From positions 13,931,241-13,995,240 of the forward strand of contig CM049318.1 in the NCBI GenBank assembly GCA_026874595.1: DNA of 64,000 bases. The letters are read 5' to 3'. This document shows positions 53,601-62,400 of the stretch, piece by piece. The translations under genes and the position numbers were made by a program. How positions within the stretch are numbered: the first letter of the stretch is position 1; the number at the start of each line of letters is the position of its first letter. The notes below the pieces were generated by a model. That model was given only the letters and a program-made list of their open reading frames with translations, was not told the origin of the DNA and made no database searches. This stretch comes from Sipunculus nudus (lineage: Eukaryota; Annelida; Sipuncula; Golfingiida; Sipunculidae).

Positions 53601-55886
53601 CCTCAAAACATGGAAAATGTCAGGGAATTTTTTTCTTGTCTCATGACACATTTTTTTATTTCGGCCACATTTTGTCTCATTATCTCCACTTTATGATTGG
53701 TTTTGGTGATTTTTCGATAAAAACACTTTTGCCAATAATCTTTGCACATGCATTACATACTAGTATTTTAGGTTTCTCAGGTTCACTGCAACTACTCGTA
53801 ATTGCAACAACATTGAAGATGTGTCAAACTAGAAATAAATTGAAAAAGAATAATGTGAAATTTTAAAATTCTTCAGGAAAAATTCTGGAAAATTTGTTTT
53901 CTTGAATTTTGGGGACCCCTGACCATGCACACTTACATACTTTCCAAACATTATTTTTTCATGAAGTCTGTCACAAAAAGATTCAAGTTCATATAATTTG
54001 CCTTGAAACTGTTCTTATCAGTAACCTGCTGTAAGGATGGAGGACTAATAAAAGGTCCGCATCTGTCTGTCCATCCTTCCTTTAGAAATTTTGATGGATT
54101 TTATTTGATACTAAATGTAGGTTTATTGGATTCTGTCCCTGCAGATTCCATAACATTAGTAAAAACATTTGGAGTTGTAGCTTTTATCATACGGTAATAG
54201 GTATTGGTTATAGCCCAATGAAATGTTACGCAAGCCGTGAGGTTTGCGAGGCTTGTTTCACATGGCTGGCGAGCTGTTTAGGCTCACCTGCCATGATTGA
54301 CACAAGCTGAGCAAATCTCATGGCTTGCTTTACATTTCATTGGGCTATAACTGATTTGTCCCACATGGCCTGCCTCCTTGGTCGAAGTTCACGCGTGTCA
54401 TTTTTTTGGCTAGGCACCAGTTCTTTGCCATATTTGGAAAGTGGCCATGCAATAACACTTGCATGGTCACTTTTCATGACCCTGTGATGCAAGCAGATTT
54501 GAAAGTACAGTTAGAACAAAGGAAAATATGCCACATGTGGGACAATTGTATCATACATTCATCATCAGTAGACCGGTGTGTTTAACAGTGACTGTTTGAT
54601 ACAGTTCAAATCACAGCTCATAAATATATGTCCCTGAGGTGAGACAACTAACATTATTTGGTAATTATGTAACTAGAGTTTACCAAGACTTCAAACTTGA
54701 AACTTGAACACAAGAGGGTGTACATTACAAACAAAAGTTTGGGAAAATATGGTGTTACTTTATCAGCTGATCGGTCTGCAGTTCAATATGCTTCTGAAAA
54801 AAATAGAAATGTTAAAATTTTGAAAAGTTGGAAACTTGTGCAGATTTTATTGACTTCTATGGGGTAACCTGCAAACTTAAAAAAATGTAGTCCCTCAAAT
54901 ATGTCTGAATCAAGACTCAGGTGAGAATTGTAACAGAAAAGCAGTGTTTGCTGGAGTGTATTTTTTTTAGATAGTTGATATTTAGATATTTTTCCAAATC
55001 TTTTTTCTTAAATTGTAACACTTTCTAAAATCAGGGGTGGAGCTCTGCTTGGAGTATGGGAGTCGTGTATGTGAGGACGCCTTTGAAGTGCCAGGAACAA
55101 GTGCCAACCCTAATTCATATGCATCAAACAAAGCCAGGATTAACAGAGAAAAACAGGTAGGAACAGGTCTAAGTTGTGCAACTTCTTACTATTTATGTTA
55201 AATCTTTTAAAGACTTATTGTTGATACGGCAAAAATTAAAAAAAAAGATAATTTGTCATTATTTTATGAGACTTCCAGGACAATTTGAAAGTGACTTTGT
55301 GTACTTTTCGTCTATATTTTCTATGCATTTCTTTGCAAATGATAATGATTAGAATGGCTGGCATAAATTTTGCTTGAAAAAGATTATACAATTTTTGATA
55401 ACAAACATTTTCTCAGAGTCCAATCACATGGAGAGAAAAATATGTACTGATGATGAACATTATGTATAGTTATGTATAGAAAAGTATGTAGTTTAATTTC
55501 TTTTGATGATTGTTGTACACCACTATATTACAGACATGATTGTTCCATTACAGCTTCCTGCCTTATTTGATGGCTGCCACATGTATTTCCAAGGGGATTT
55601 CTCTTACCCTACCCCCGAGAAAAAGGACCTCATTAATCTAGTCAAACTGGGTGGAGCTACCTTGTTGTCACGAGAACCAAGAATGGAAACTCTTGACCAA
55701 TCACAGTTGACAGTGCCATACCATGCAATGCAGGGTAGTTCCCTGGCAAACTGTAGTCATTTTATTATACATGATAGAAAGAATGAGAAAATCAGACTGG
55801 TTGGAGGAAGGTTGTGTATTGCTCCTGCATCTTGGATCATGGAGAGCATTGCAAATTTCACATTGATAGAACCAGATCTAGTTTAA
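35566..55886 (+). CDS. BARD1: BARD1 homologue, complete 11-exon gene (1016 aa)
   Basis: BRCA1-associated RING domain protein 1, the obligate partner of BRCA1 in the nuclear E3 ligase that ubiquitylates histone H2A and supports homologous recombination (family knowledge). The coding exons are 35566-35627, 40154-40210, 41042-41202, 46073-47793, 48271-48351, 50658-50830, 51344-51446, 51860-51995, 53068-53169, 55035-55156 and 55554-55886. They sum to 3051 bases with consistent phases (2,2,1,0,0,2,0,1,1,0). Domains: RING 18-55, basic disordered region about 95-650, ankyrin repeats about 654-770, BRCT1 about 795-880, BRCT2 about 907-1012. Human BARD1 is 777 residues; the extra length is in exon 4. 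The start ATG has A at -3 and an in-frame TGA three codons upstream, so no longer N-terminus is possible in this exon. Repeats fill several introns. Exon edges are read by eye; the weakest is the exon 7 donor. Confidence 0.96.
36027..36577 (+). CDS. Candidate two-exon gene nested in BARD1 intron 1 (129 aa, unknown)
   Basis: Exon 1 is 36027-36144 (MSACVTSGNGPCWLSEQRSH, then LFQILRQFQVQGLQSFK), ending at donor AAAA|GTGAGT in phase 1. Exon 2 is 36306-36577, following acceptor TTCTCCAG, and fits that phase. It reads IYSEAFYAAVSWILRHLMQL, GSGHILTLRHSPFLDPFVL and DRVRDGLNLAQLLQSLIQGL, then stop. The product looks helical and has protein-like composition, unlike surrounding AT-rich sequence. I do not recognise a family. 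An alternative acceptor at 36287/36288 gives a different frame, so the model is uncertain; it could also be a decayed insertion. Confidence 0.3.
36725..37002 (+). other. Protein-like open stretch in BARD1 intron 1, downstream of the nested gene candidate
   Basis: An open frame runs from 36628 to 37002. An acceptor-like ATGAACAG ends at 36724 and a donor-like CCCAG|GTAATA lies at 36831-36832. The part between reads CTLDTQPLRLNERETVEFHQ; the frame stays open after it with PGLPVASWKTDADIWFRL. It could be a further exon of a nested gene or a transposon fossil. It cannot be joined to the 36027-36577 model in a compatible phase without changing that model. Confidence 0.2.
37885..38025. repeat. TTTCTACC / GGTAGAAA inverted-repeat cluster (BARD1 intron 1)
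   Basis: Several TTTCTACC motifs and their complements GGTAGAAA occur within 140 bases, including TTTCTACCGGGTAGAAA, a near-perfect palindrome at about 37990-38006. It may be the end of a small foldback element. Confidence 0.45.
38560..39575. repeat. Dispersed GCGAGGGTTT-type repeat, four decaying copies
   Basis: Related segments with a GAGGGTTT core and AATTTCGCGA-type boxes occur near 38570-38640, 38890-38960 (partly inverted), 39150-39215 and 39505-39575. The first two keep CGCGA; the third reads TTTCATGATTTTCACATGA, that is, CG turned to CA/TG. Confidence 0.45.
40154..40210 (+). CDS. BARD1: BARD1 coding exon 2 (RING, residues 21-40)
   Basis: The 57-base exon lies between acceptor ACATTTCAG and donor TGCAG|GTAAAT. 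It reads DKVVSNPCTLGSCEHFFC, supplying zinc ligands C34, H36 and C39; human has PVCLGGCEHIFC here. The exon length equals human exon 2. It follows a 4.5 kb intron and is invisible as an ORF because another frame is open through it. Confidence 0.95.
41042..41202 (+). CDS. BARD1: BARD1 coding exon 3 (end of RING and following helix, residues 40-94)
   Basis: It starts after TATACAG, with the first base completing R40 (AG|A). It reads SCVVEDVIGNQCPVCG, giving C42, C52 and C55, then SHVKDVQDNKQLATAVSLCR and a helix with QLEKLLARDEKL. This parallels human [20 protein letters not shown], the RING-flanking helix that packs against BRCA1. The donor is CAAG|GTATGA, phase 1. Confidence 0.96.
41624..45550 (+). 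mobile_element. Helentron/HINE-like non-autonomous element, copy 2 (BARD1 intron 3)
   Basis: The 5' hairpin is at 41624-41652, followed by (CCGT)n at 41668-41713. The 3' terminus has TCAGCTGAGC at 45517-45526, a perfect inverted match to GCTCAGCTGA at 41625-41634, then GACCCATAGGTC and CCTTGTT. Internally there are tandem units of about 660-680 bases starting near 41762, 42443 and 43101 (GTTAGATGT...), the third degraded. A C18 homopolymer is at 43704-43721. It makes up about 80% of intron 3. Boundaries rest on the termini only; 43.6-45.5 kb has little visible internal structure and may include other insertions. Confidence 0.55.
43704..43721. repeat. C18 homopolymer
   Basis: Eighteen consecutive C followed by CACCCCCACCCC. 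Similar runs occur at 23203 (C16), 44544 (C14), 48961 (G17) and 49481 (C13). Confidence 0.9.
46073..47793 (+). CDS. BARD1: BARD1 coding exon 4 (large disordered region, residues 94-667)
   Basis: A single 1721-base exon; the human equivalent, as I recall it, is about 950 bases. It starts after TTTCAG with EIKENQNTEVKCDQF and ends in GETPLHVAAIK, the start of ankyrin repeat 1, at donor AAG|GTTTGT. Visible features: a basic stretch RRTRKGQKKQRKQQ (about 147-160, NLS-like), a short KMW match to human followed by a C-x-H-x7-C-x2-C cluster (C177, H179, C187, C190), acidic runs near 216-225, and imperfect copies of a [ST]PV[NS]Q + basic motif between about 499 and 636. Serine, lysine and threonine dominate, so it is probably unstructured. 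Confidence 0.96.
48271..48351 (+). CDS. BARD1: BARD1 coding exon 5 (ankyrin repeats 1-2, residues 668-694)
   Basis: The 81-base, phase 0-0 exon has the same length as human exon 5. It encodes GDTERVRELLEQGATPNVKD then NAGWTPL. D687 and W691 correspond to human D458 and W462, which contact the H4 tail around unmethylated K20 (structural knowledge of the human protein). The donor CTG|GTGAGT runs directly into a minisatellite. Confidence 0.97.
48352..48785 (+). repeat. 22-base minisatellite starting at the BARD1 exon 5 donor
   Basis: About 20 units of CAAGTCATCCAGGGTTCACA plus CA, with a few variants. The array begins at the splice donor: GTGAGTCATTCACGGTTCACA is itself a diverged unit. Reading frames stay open across it because the unit lacks stops in most phases. 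Confidence 0.9.
48786..50425. mobile_element. Inverted-repeat element with (TAATAG)n ends, inserted in the minisatellite
   Basis: It starts CAGACATGGG and ends CCCATGTCTG, a perfect 10-base terminal inverted repeat. Both subterminal regions are packed with TAATAG hexamers (48796-48960 and 50275-50415). Flanks are TCCAGGGACT and TCCAGGGTTC; they match at 8 of 10, but the array unit itself contains this sequence, so it is not proof of a target duplication. No transposase frame. CA(G)-starting ends and a hAT-type CAGTGTTTCACC motif at 50326-50337 (minus) suggest hAT ancestry. Confidence 0.55.
49539..49723. mobile_element. mariner/Tc1-like MITE, 185 bp, nested in the 48786-50425 element
   Basis: Ends are CAGTGAAACCTCATTGTGTC and, inverted, CAGTGAAACCTTGTTGTGTC (18 of 20 identical), flanked by TA on both sides, the mariner target. 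Internal CGA-rich inverted blocks (TTCGACACA, TTCGACATAAGCG) extend the fold-back. Confidence 0.75.
50426..50510 (+). repeat. 22-base minisatellite, second block
   Basis: Four or so units of the same minisatellite as 48352-48785, resuming after the 48786-50425 element. The simplest reading is one array split by an insertion. Confidence 0.85.
50658..50830 (+). CDS. BARD1: BARD1 coding exon 6 (ankyrin repeats 2-4, residues 695-752)
   Basis: This 173-base exon has the same length as human exon 6. It reads HEACNHGRVEIAELLTKHGA, then a third repeat with DNDTPLHDAVQNYRLDCVRL and SSGASVNV. E696 and N699 match human E467 and N470 of the H4K20me0 pocket. The acceptor is TTAACAG; the donor is TCAG|GTATGT, splitting R752. 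Confidence 0.97.
51344..51446 (+). CDS. BARD1: BARD1 coding exon 7 (end of ankyrin domain and linker, residues 752-786)
   Basis: It starts after TGTACAG and reads NSQGKTPLDLAQNGIMREAL, the capping ankyrin repeat, followed by a short linker to the BRCT pair. The donor chosen is AGT|GTAGGT (phase 0). A stronger-looking site four bases downstream, GTAG|GTACAA, would be phase 1 and would break the frame of exon 8, so it was not used. This is the least certain boundary in the model. Confidence 0.88.
51860..51995 (+). CDS. BARD1: BARD1 coding exon 8 (start of BRCT1, residues 787-832)
   Basis: It starts after TTTATAG with QQVPASIAVHQVVLLTTGFK and continues to HGKTVQEFSDE. T803 sits where human S575 contributes to the phosphopeptide pocket, a conservative Ser-to-Thr change. 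The donor is GAAG|GTAACA, phase 1. A second acceptor (CAACAG) six bases downstream keeps the frame and could give a two-residue variant. Confidence 0.94.
52080..52413. mobile_element. Tigger/pogo-like MITE (BARD1 intron 8)
   Basis: The left end CAGTAGTATTGTTTATCC faces AGTAGAGCTTTATTTAGAGC (minus strand) at the right. Several GTTTATCC/GGATAA boxes recur inside. Diverged. Confidence 0.4.
53068..53169 (+). CDS. BARD1: BARD1 coding exon 9 (BRCT1, residues 832-866)
   Basis: It starts after TTTTACAG and reads THVVTTVNSDGMCPRTIKYL then QAVLSGKWVVNKE. K850 aligns with human K619, the second phosphate-binding residue of BRCT1. The donor GAAT|GTAAGT splits W866. Diverged copies of the donor context follow in the intron. 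Confidence 0.95.
53150..53430 (+). repeat. Triplicated exon 9 donor context
   Basis: The exon 9 end and donor (GAATAAAGAAT|GTAAGTTCTGAATCC) are followed by a second copy with donor GT at 53310 (AAAGAGAAT|GTAAGTTCTAAATTC) and a third at 53404 (AATGAAGAAC|GCAAGTTCTAAATCC). Each is followed by a CTTCAG- or CTTAGG-like segment, and GTTAGGGATTG precedes copies 2 and 3. This is a local tandem duplication. Confidence 0.6.
53440..53900. other. Open 137-codon frame in BARD1 intron 9, probably decayed repeat
   Basis: A plus frame (53453-53866) has no recognised motif. The DNA contains paired ACATGGAAAATGTCAGGG / TTCAGGAAAAATTCTGGAAAA type segments, suggesting a decayed repeat rather than a gene. Confidence 0.35.
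54207..54351. mobile_element. Foldback element, about 145 bp hairpin (BARD1 intron 9)
   Basis: The left arm GTTATAGCCCAATGAAATGT with GCAAGCCGTGAG faces, inverted, GTTATAGCCCAATGAAATGT with GCAAGCCATGAG. Pairing continues with mismatches almost to the centre near 54279. The whole element can form one long hairpin. Confidence 0.75.
54356..54545. mobile_element. Inverted-repeat element (TTGTCCCACATG ends)
   Basis: TTGTCCCACATG at 54356-54367 is perfectly inverted at 54534-54545. It lies four bases from the foldback element. Class unknown; no target duplication was evident. Confidence 0.5.
55035..55156 (+). CDS. BARD1: BARD1 coding exon 10 (end of BRCT1 and inter-BRCT linker, residues 866-906)
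   Basis: It starts after AAATCAG, completing W866, and reads VELCLEYGSRVCEDAFEV, then a linker ending NKARINREKQ. The human counterpart is [20 protein letters not shown] with RLNREQ. The donor is CAG|GTAGGA, phase 0. Confidence 0.95.
55554..55886 (+). CDS. BARD1: BARD1 coding exon 11 (BRCT2 and C-terminus, residues 907-1016)
   Basis: It starts after CCATTACAG with LPALFDGCHMYFQGDF (human LPKLFDGCYFYLWGTF). It continues through DLINLVKLGGATLLSREP to APASWIMESIANFTL, where the BRCT-signature tryptophan lies. It ends in TAA at 55884-55886. The domain is full length. Confidence 0.97.
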   Translation, partial: LPALFDGCHMYFQGDFSYPTPEKKDLINLVKLGGATLLSREPRMETLDQSQLTVPYHAMQGSSLANCSHFIIHDRKNEKIRLVGGRLCIAPASWIMESIANFTLIEPDLV

Positions 55887-56016
55887 TTGTGCCAGAAAAT
55901 TATGTAATTTTTGTGTGACTTTTTAAGGACTAGACATGAGCAAAGTTAATGTATATATAGAAATAGTTTTCTTTGACTTTATGCATAACACCAGTTGTTT
56001 GAACCATTTTATAAAT

Positions 56017-56022
56017 AATAAA
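56017..56022 (+). terminator. BARD1: BARD1 polyadenylation signal
   Basis: AATAAA lies 131 bases after the BARD1 stop, preceded by AT-rich sequence. It is the first canonical signal downstream. Another AATAAA occurs near 56873 and could give a longer 3' UTR. Confidence 0.55.
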
Positions 56023-56979
56023 ATATCTTGTAAAACTAATTTTCCCACAGGAGGCCTGTTTATATGCAGGCAGTAGTGGCCTCTGAAATTATGAATCCAA
56101 TATACATGTAAAGTTCAGCCAGTATGATGAAAGTGATTTTTTTATGCCAATATTGTCAAAGTATTTAATGTTATCACATATAAATATATACACAATATAT
56201 AAAATATATATAAATATACACACGCATATCAATGTATTGCTAACCCATGTGATGAGACAAAAGGCTTCACGCACACACATTTATGTATTTTATGCTTTTC
56301 AGAATTTGAAAACTGATATAATATTAAGGTTTTATGGGGAAAAAAGCTTCACACATATTCATGTATGTTATTCAGAATTTGAAAGCATAAATAATATCAA
56401 CTTTTTGTTTGTTCCATTTCATAACAATATTCTCAGTGTTGGGTCTGATATTGGATATACAGCAGTGACTCCTGAATCCTACCATTTATTATATATTTTT
56501 TTATATATATTTATAATAGAATAATGTTATCATTTGGTTGTTGTATTGCAGGTTCTTGCTTAAGCTACACATTTTCTGATACCCAATTACTGAGTTATTT
56601 ATAAAGCAGGATAAATTGTTTTGATCATGATTAATTAGGTACAATTTACTTTTAATCTCTATGAAAAATGGCAAAAAAGCATTGTTAGCAGTTATCTCTA
56701 ATCTTATCAAAGAACATTGAAAATACACATAACCCATTGTATGTTATGCATCACTACTAAATTTGTTGTGATATATTATATCCTTGCATGTTGCATATTT
56801 GTTTTGTACAAGATATGTTTGTTACAGTGTATATGCATCTTCTCTTCATAATGTTTTGCCTTATAAAGAATGAATAAAGAAGGAAATGCAAACTATTATT
56901 CAACTGTGGTTTTAGCACTGTCCTGCAGTTAAGTTGTGAGAGAGATAACTTGTGAAATATTTTGCATATATTTTTTTTC
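56023..56979. other. BARD1 3' flank, no gene recognised
   Basis: AT-rich with TATA-type microsatellite sequence (56180-56220) and short frames only. Confidence 0.5.
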
Positions 56980-59395
56980 AAACTAGACATTTCTTGGCGC
57001 AGTGCCATAGTATTCCCTGACAATAATACCTCCCCCCTTTAAGAATAGGCCCCATCTTCAGCAGCATATACTAACACTTGGCAAGCAACCATGGTTTCTC
57101 CTATCTATCAACTTGAAAAACAATATTTTTCACCAAATATTGGGGCCAACATGGTGAATCAGTCTTGAGAAAAGGGGATCAATTAATACTATTGAAATGG
57201 TTAGGTAGGTGGTGCCACCTGTCTGTTTGATGAGAAAACTCCAAGATGGATGTACATGCAAAATTGCAGACCACGGATTGAACAATTCCTCGGATATGAG
57301 CAATTTTCACCCACAATAAATGTACAGATGGATGCCACACAAAAACTATTGCAGATGGCACCTCCAGTCTTGAATGGGAGATGGAGGTATCCAAGTTGTA
57401 TGGACATGCACAATTTCAGGAAAAGTAGATGGCACCACCTGTCTGGTTGACCAGAAAACTTCCCAAGATGGATTTACATGCCAATTTTCAGACCAACACA
57501 CTGAACAACTCAGATACGAGCAATGTTCACCTAAGCAAATGTACGGATGGACGCCACCTGAAAATGATTGCAGATGGCACCACCAGTCTTCAAAATGAGC
57601 AGGTGGTATCCAAGATCTATGGACAAGCACAATTTCAGGCCAAACCGGCTTATCTCTCCTGAGAAAAGGGCATTAATTTATACTATGAAAACAGATAGGT
57701 GGTGCCACCTGTCAACTTTACAAGAAAACTCCAAGATGGATGTACATGCCAAAATTCAGACCAATACCTTGAACAACTCCTGAGATATGAGCAATTTCAC
57801 CTAAAGCAAATGTACAGATGGAAGCCACACAAAAACTATTTCAGATAACACCACCAGTCTTGAACATGAGGAGGTGGCATCCAAGATCTATGGACAAGCA
57901 CAATTTCAGGCCAAACCGGCTAATCTTTCCTGAGATAAGGGCATTAATTTATACTATTAAAACAGTTAGATAAGTGGTGTCACCTGTCAACTTTACAAGA
58001 AAACTCCAAGATGGATGTACATGCCAAATATCAGACCAATACATTGAACCACTCCTGAGATATGAGCAATTTCACCTAAAGCAAATGTACAGACGGAAGC
58101 CACACAAAAACTTTTGCAGATGGCACTACCAGTCTTGAATACAAGATGGAGGTATCCAAGATCAATGGACATGCATAATTTTAGCCTAATGGACAGTTTG
58201 AATTACAATGCTTACAGTACCGTCAAGTGGCAATGATAGGGTAATAAAAGGGACAAAAACAAGAAAAATGACAGAAGGTTGCTCCACCTGTCTTCCACAA
58301 TGACAAAGCTATCCAATTTGATTTTTGGACCAATCCATGCATCCCTTATTGAGATATTTAAGATTTAATGTGATTTTCTTCTTATATGGCAATAGTCAAG
58401 GTCACTCATAGGAAAGGTAATGACCCCAATTCAAATATACATCATCCCATAACCCATAACTATGTATATGCATAATATGAAAGAAATCTATTATATTTTA
58501 ACTTCTAATGCTTGCAGTACTGTCAAGTGCCATTGATGGGGGTAAAAAATGGCATGAAAAGCAAGAAACTGATAATAGGTGGCGCCATCAGTTTCCAATA
58601 CATGACAACACTACCCAAGATCTTTGGTCAACTGGATTTTTGGATCATATGTCATTAAGTATAAATTTATTTATTATAATCCACCAAAACAGAGTCTCCT
58701 CTGAAACCCTTGGACTGATCTTTTCTGAAACCTGGCATACTTGTTCCCTCACCTATGTAGTTGTGCATAACAATGACGGTGGCACCACCTGCAATTCTTT
58801 CTGTGCAGTACAAACCTGGGCGTCTTTTAGATAACAGCCCTTATCGCAGGAGTGGTTCAACGTATTGAGCTGAAATTGTGCATATCCATAGGTCTTGGAC
58901 TCCTCTATCTTGTATTCAAGACTGGTGGTACCATATGCAGTTGTTCTCCCGTGGTGTCCATTGGTACATTTTCTTTGGGTGTATGCTCATATCTCAGAAG
59001 TGGTTGAAGGAATTGGTTAGAAATTTGGCATGTCCATTCATTTTGAAAAGTTTTCTCGTACACCAGACAAGTGGTGCTACCTAGCTTCCTGTTTTCATAA
59101 AATAACTTTGTCTTTTAACCAAGGAGTGATTTGCAGTATTAGCCTGAAACTGCGCATATCCATAGATCTTGGACTCTTCCATCTTGTACTTAAGACTGGT
59201 GGCACCATCTACAATCGTTTTCCTGTTGCATCCATCTGTACATTTGTTGTGGGTGAAAATTGCTCGTATCTCAGGAGTATTGGTCTGAAATTTGGCATGT
59301 GCATCCATCTTGGAAACTATTCTCCTAAACCAGACAGGTGGCGCCACCTACCTTGTGCAACAGAACAGTGTCCATTCGGAAAGGAATGAATGGTA
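56980..59395. repeat. Tandem and inverted repeat cluster related to 13.4-15.0 kb
   Basis: It starts AAACTAGACATTTCTTGGCG, like the 13379 element. Units carrying CCAAGATGGATGTACATGCC recur at about 57241, 57466, 57730 and 58009 (225-279 base spacing), with GGTGGTGCCACCTGTC boxes. From about 58860 to 59350 the same unit runs in inverse orientation. The middle (58200-58620) matches 14590-14900. Several frames of 60-119 codons are open across it, but all are repeat translations. Confidence 0.7.
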
Positions 59396-59421
59396 TTTTC
59401 ACATTCACTTTTTTCCTTTTT

Positions 59422-62400
59422 AGCTCAGCTGACTATAAGTCATCTGAGCTATAGTCGTGGTCGATTGTCCGTCGTCCGTCCGTAGATGTGGCACGTTTTG
59501 AAACCGTAAGACCTAGGAATCCAAAATTCAGCATAATGTTAGATGTTCCCAAGATCTCCTACCAAGCCGAAAACTGGGTCTTTGCGACTTCATTCCTTTG
59601 AGAAATTAAAGAAAAACCTCAATTTTTTATTAAAAACCTATTTTCACACTTCAGGACTGCCTAATATCAAAACCACTCATCTGTTTTCCCTCATATTTCC
59701 TATAAATAATCCTCTATATGATTCCTATGTACATGCCAGAAATTAGGTCTGTATTATATAATTTAAAAAAGTTATGGGCCCAAACATAATGCATTTTGTA
59801 AATAATCAGGAAAGAAATTTTATCACTTAACACAAAACTTGTTGAAGCTAAGCACTTTTTTTCCAGTAATATTACTTTTATTAATCAAAATTAAATTGTA
59901 TACCCAAAATAAGATCAAAATCTTTTAAATTTTTTAAAATATTAGCAAAAATAAAAAATTTGTACCTTAAATTTTGCCCAACTTTGACCATGGCACGTTT
60001 TTTTTGCTGTAACTGCTGTGGATTTAATTTTCACAGCATGTTTTTGTTAGCATTTCAACTGTTAACACCAAAAATTTGAAGTCAGTTGATCAAAACTGAA
60101 GATTTTATTCAAGTTTTCAAGCACCATGTCACATATTGCTAGTGTTATGCTGTTTGCTAGAGCTCAGCTCCCGAGCTTCAGCTCTAAGTTCCTTAAATTT
60201 GGCATACAGTTGGATTTCTCCAAAATCCCCTACCATGCCAAGAATTTGGTCACTAGGACTTAATTCCTTCGAGATATCAATGAAAAACTTCATTTTTTCC
60301 ATATATGTGTATGCATAAAATGACCCAATACGAGCTACACTCTGGATGTATAATGATTGCAACTAAGAATTCTAATATTTTAACTTATATTTTCAGTGTT
60401 TTTTTAATACAAATTTATAAAACTTGTAAATAAAAAAAATTAATCAGATAAAAACTATTTTAATAGAAAAAGTGGATATGCTTAAATAATATATAAACTT
60501 AAATGTCCCCAAGATCTCCTACCAAGCCGAAAACTGGGTCTTTGCAACTTCGTTCCTTTAAGAAATTAAGGAAAAACCTCAATTTTTTATTTAAAACCTA
60601 TTTTCACACTTCAGGACTGCCTCATATCAAAACCACTTATCTGTTTTTCCTCATATTTACCATAAATATTCCTCTATATGGTTCCTATATACATGCCAGA
60701 AATTATGTCTGTATTATTTAATTTAAAAAAGTTACGGGCCTAAACATGATGCATTTTGTAAAAAATCAGGAAAGATATTTGATCACTTAACACAAAAAAC
60801 GTTAAAGCTATGGACCTTTTTTCCAGTTATATAACTTTAATTAATCAAAATTAAATTGTATACCCAAAATTAGATTAAAATCTTTTAAATTTTTTAAAAT
60901 ATCAATAAAAATAAAAAATTGGTACCTTAAATTTTGCCCAACTTTGACCATGGCACGTTTTTTTTTACTGTAAGTACTGTGGATTTAATTTTCACAGCAT
61001 GTTTTTGTTAGCATTTCAACTGTTAAAACCAAAAATTTGAAACCAGTTGATCAAAAACTGTAAATTTTAATCAAGTTTTCAAGCACCATGTAACATATTT
61101 ACATCAAGCTAGTGTTATGCAGTTTGCAAGAGCTCAGCTCCCCAGATTCAGCTCTAAGTTCCTTAAATTCGGCATACAGTTAGATGTCTCCAAAATCCCC
61201 TACCATGCCAAGAATTTGGTCACTAGGACTTAATACCTTCGAAATATTAATGAAAAACTTCATTTTTCCATTAAAAACCCATTGTTACACTTCAAGACTG
61301 CCTAATATCAAAACCACTGATCTGACTTTAATCATAAATAATATACATATTTTTCATTGTCTATGCTCATGCCAGAATGATGTCAGTATTGCGTAATTGT
61401 TTTAAGTTATGGGCCCAAACATAATGCACTTTGTAAAAAATCAAGAAATATATTTACTCCCTTAACAAGGGCATTGCTGAAGCTAGAGATTTTTTTGTCA
61501 GGGATGTAACATTATTTAATCAAAATTCAATTGAATACCCAAAATTAGTTCTGAATTTTTCAAATTTTATAAGTTATTAGTATAAATATAAAATTAGTAC
61601 CTTAAATTTTGCCCAACTGTGACCATGGCACGTTTGTTTCCCGTGAGCACTGTTGATATAATTTTCATATCATGCACATATAAGGATTTCAGCTTTTTAG
61701 TTTAGAAAGCTGAAAGAATTGGCCAAATATTGTAGCTTCTATTAATGTTTTTTATGAGACTCTGTAAGACTTTGGCTCTCTCCAGCCCCTCTTGAGTCAC
61801 CACTTTGTTGACCTTGTTGACCTTTCATCAAATTATGCACGCTTGAGGCGAGAATCCAGGCAGCTTATGGCCAGCCACAGTTGATCCAGGTGTCCAACCC
61901 AACTCATCTAGTAGTTTTAACCAACAACATAACAATAAACAATAAATTAATAAATTTTTATTGGTTTTTAATAACAAATTAAAGAAAAATAGAAAAGATA
62001 TTTGTTAGTTTATAATAACAGGAAATTAACTTGCAGTTACTGATGATATAAGAATCTTGTATCGATGGGTAGAATGTCACATATTCCAAATAACACCATG
62101 CAGTCACCTATGGCATTTTTCAGTTCAATTTTAATGATAAAGAAGCAAATCATATTATTCATAACTAATCATTAGGGATTATACGAAGGAAATTAATGAT
62201 AGACAAAGATACAGTTGATAATATTAATCTAGATTCCTACTGTGTCTAGTGTGTACATTGATGTGAAATTAGTCCAAAATGAATTTTTTACAGTTATTTT
62301 TTAATATAAATAAAGGCCATAAAACCAGGTACTTATTATCATTATTTAAATGTGTGAATTTTGTATATTCTGGATTCTCAACATATTTGTTTGGTGAAAA

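Noticed and set aside
53453-53866. 137-codon frame in BARD1 intron 9
   Set aside because: No motif; the DNA has the look of a decayed repeat, and splicing of exons 9 and 10 skips it.
56980-59395. Many 60-119 codon frames
   Set aside because: They are translations of the tandem repeat in several frames and on both strands.
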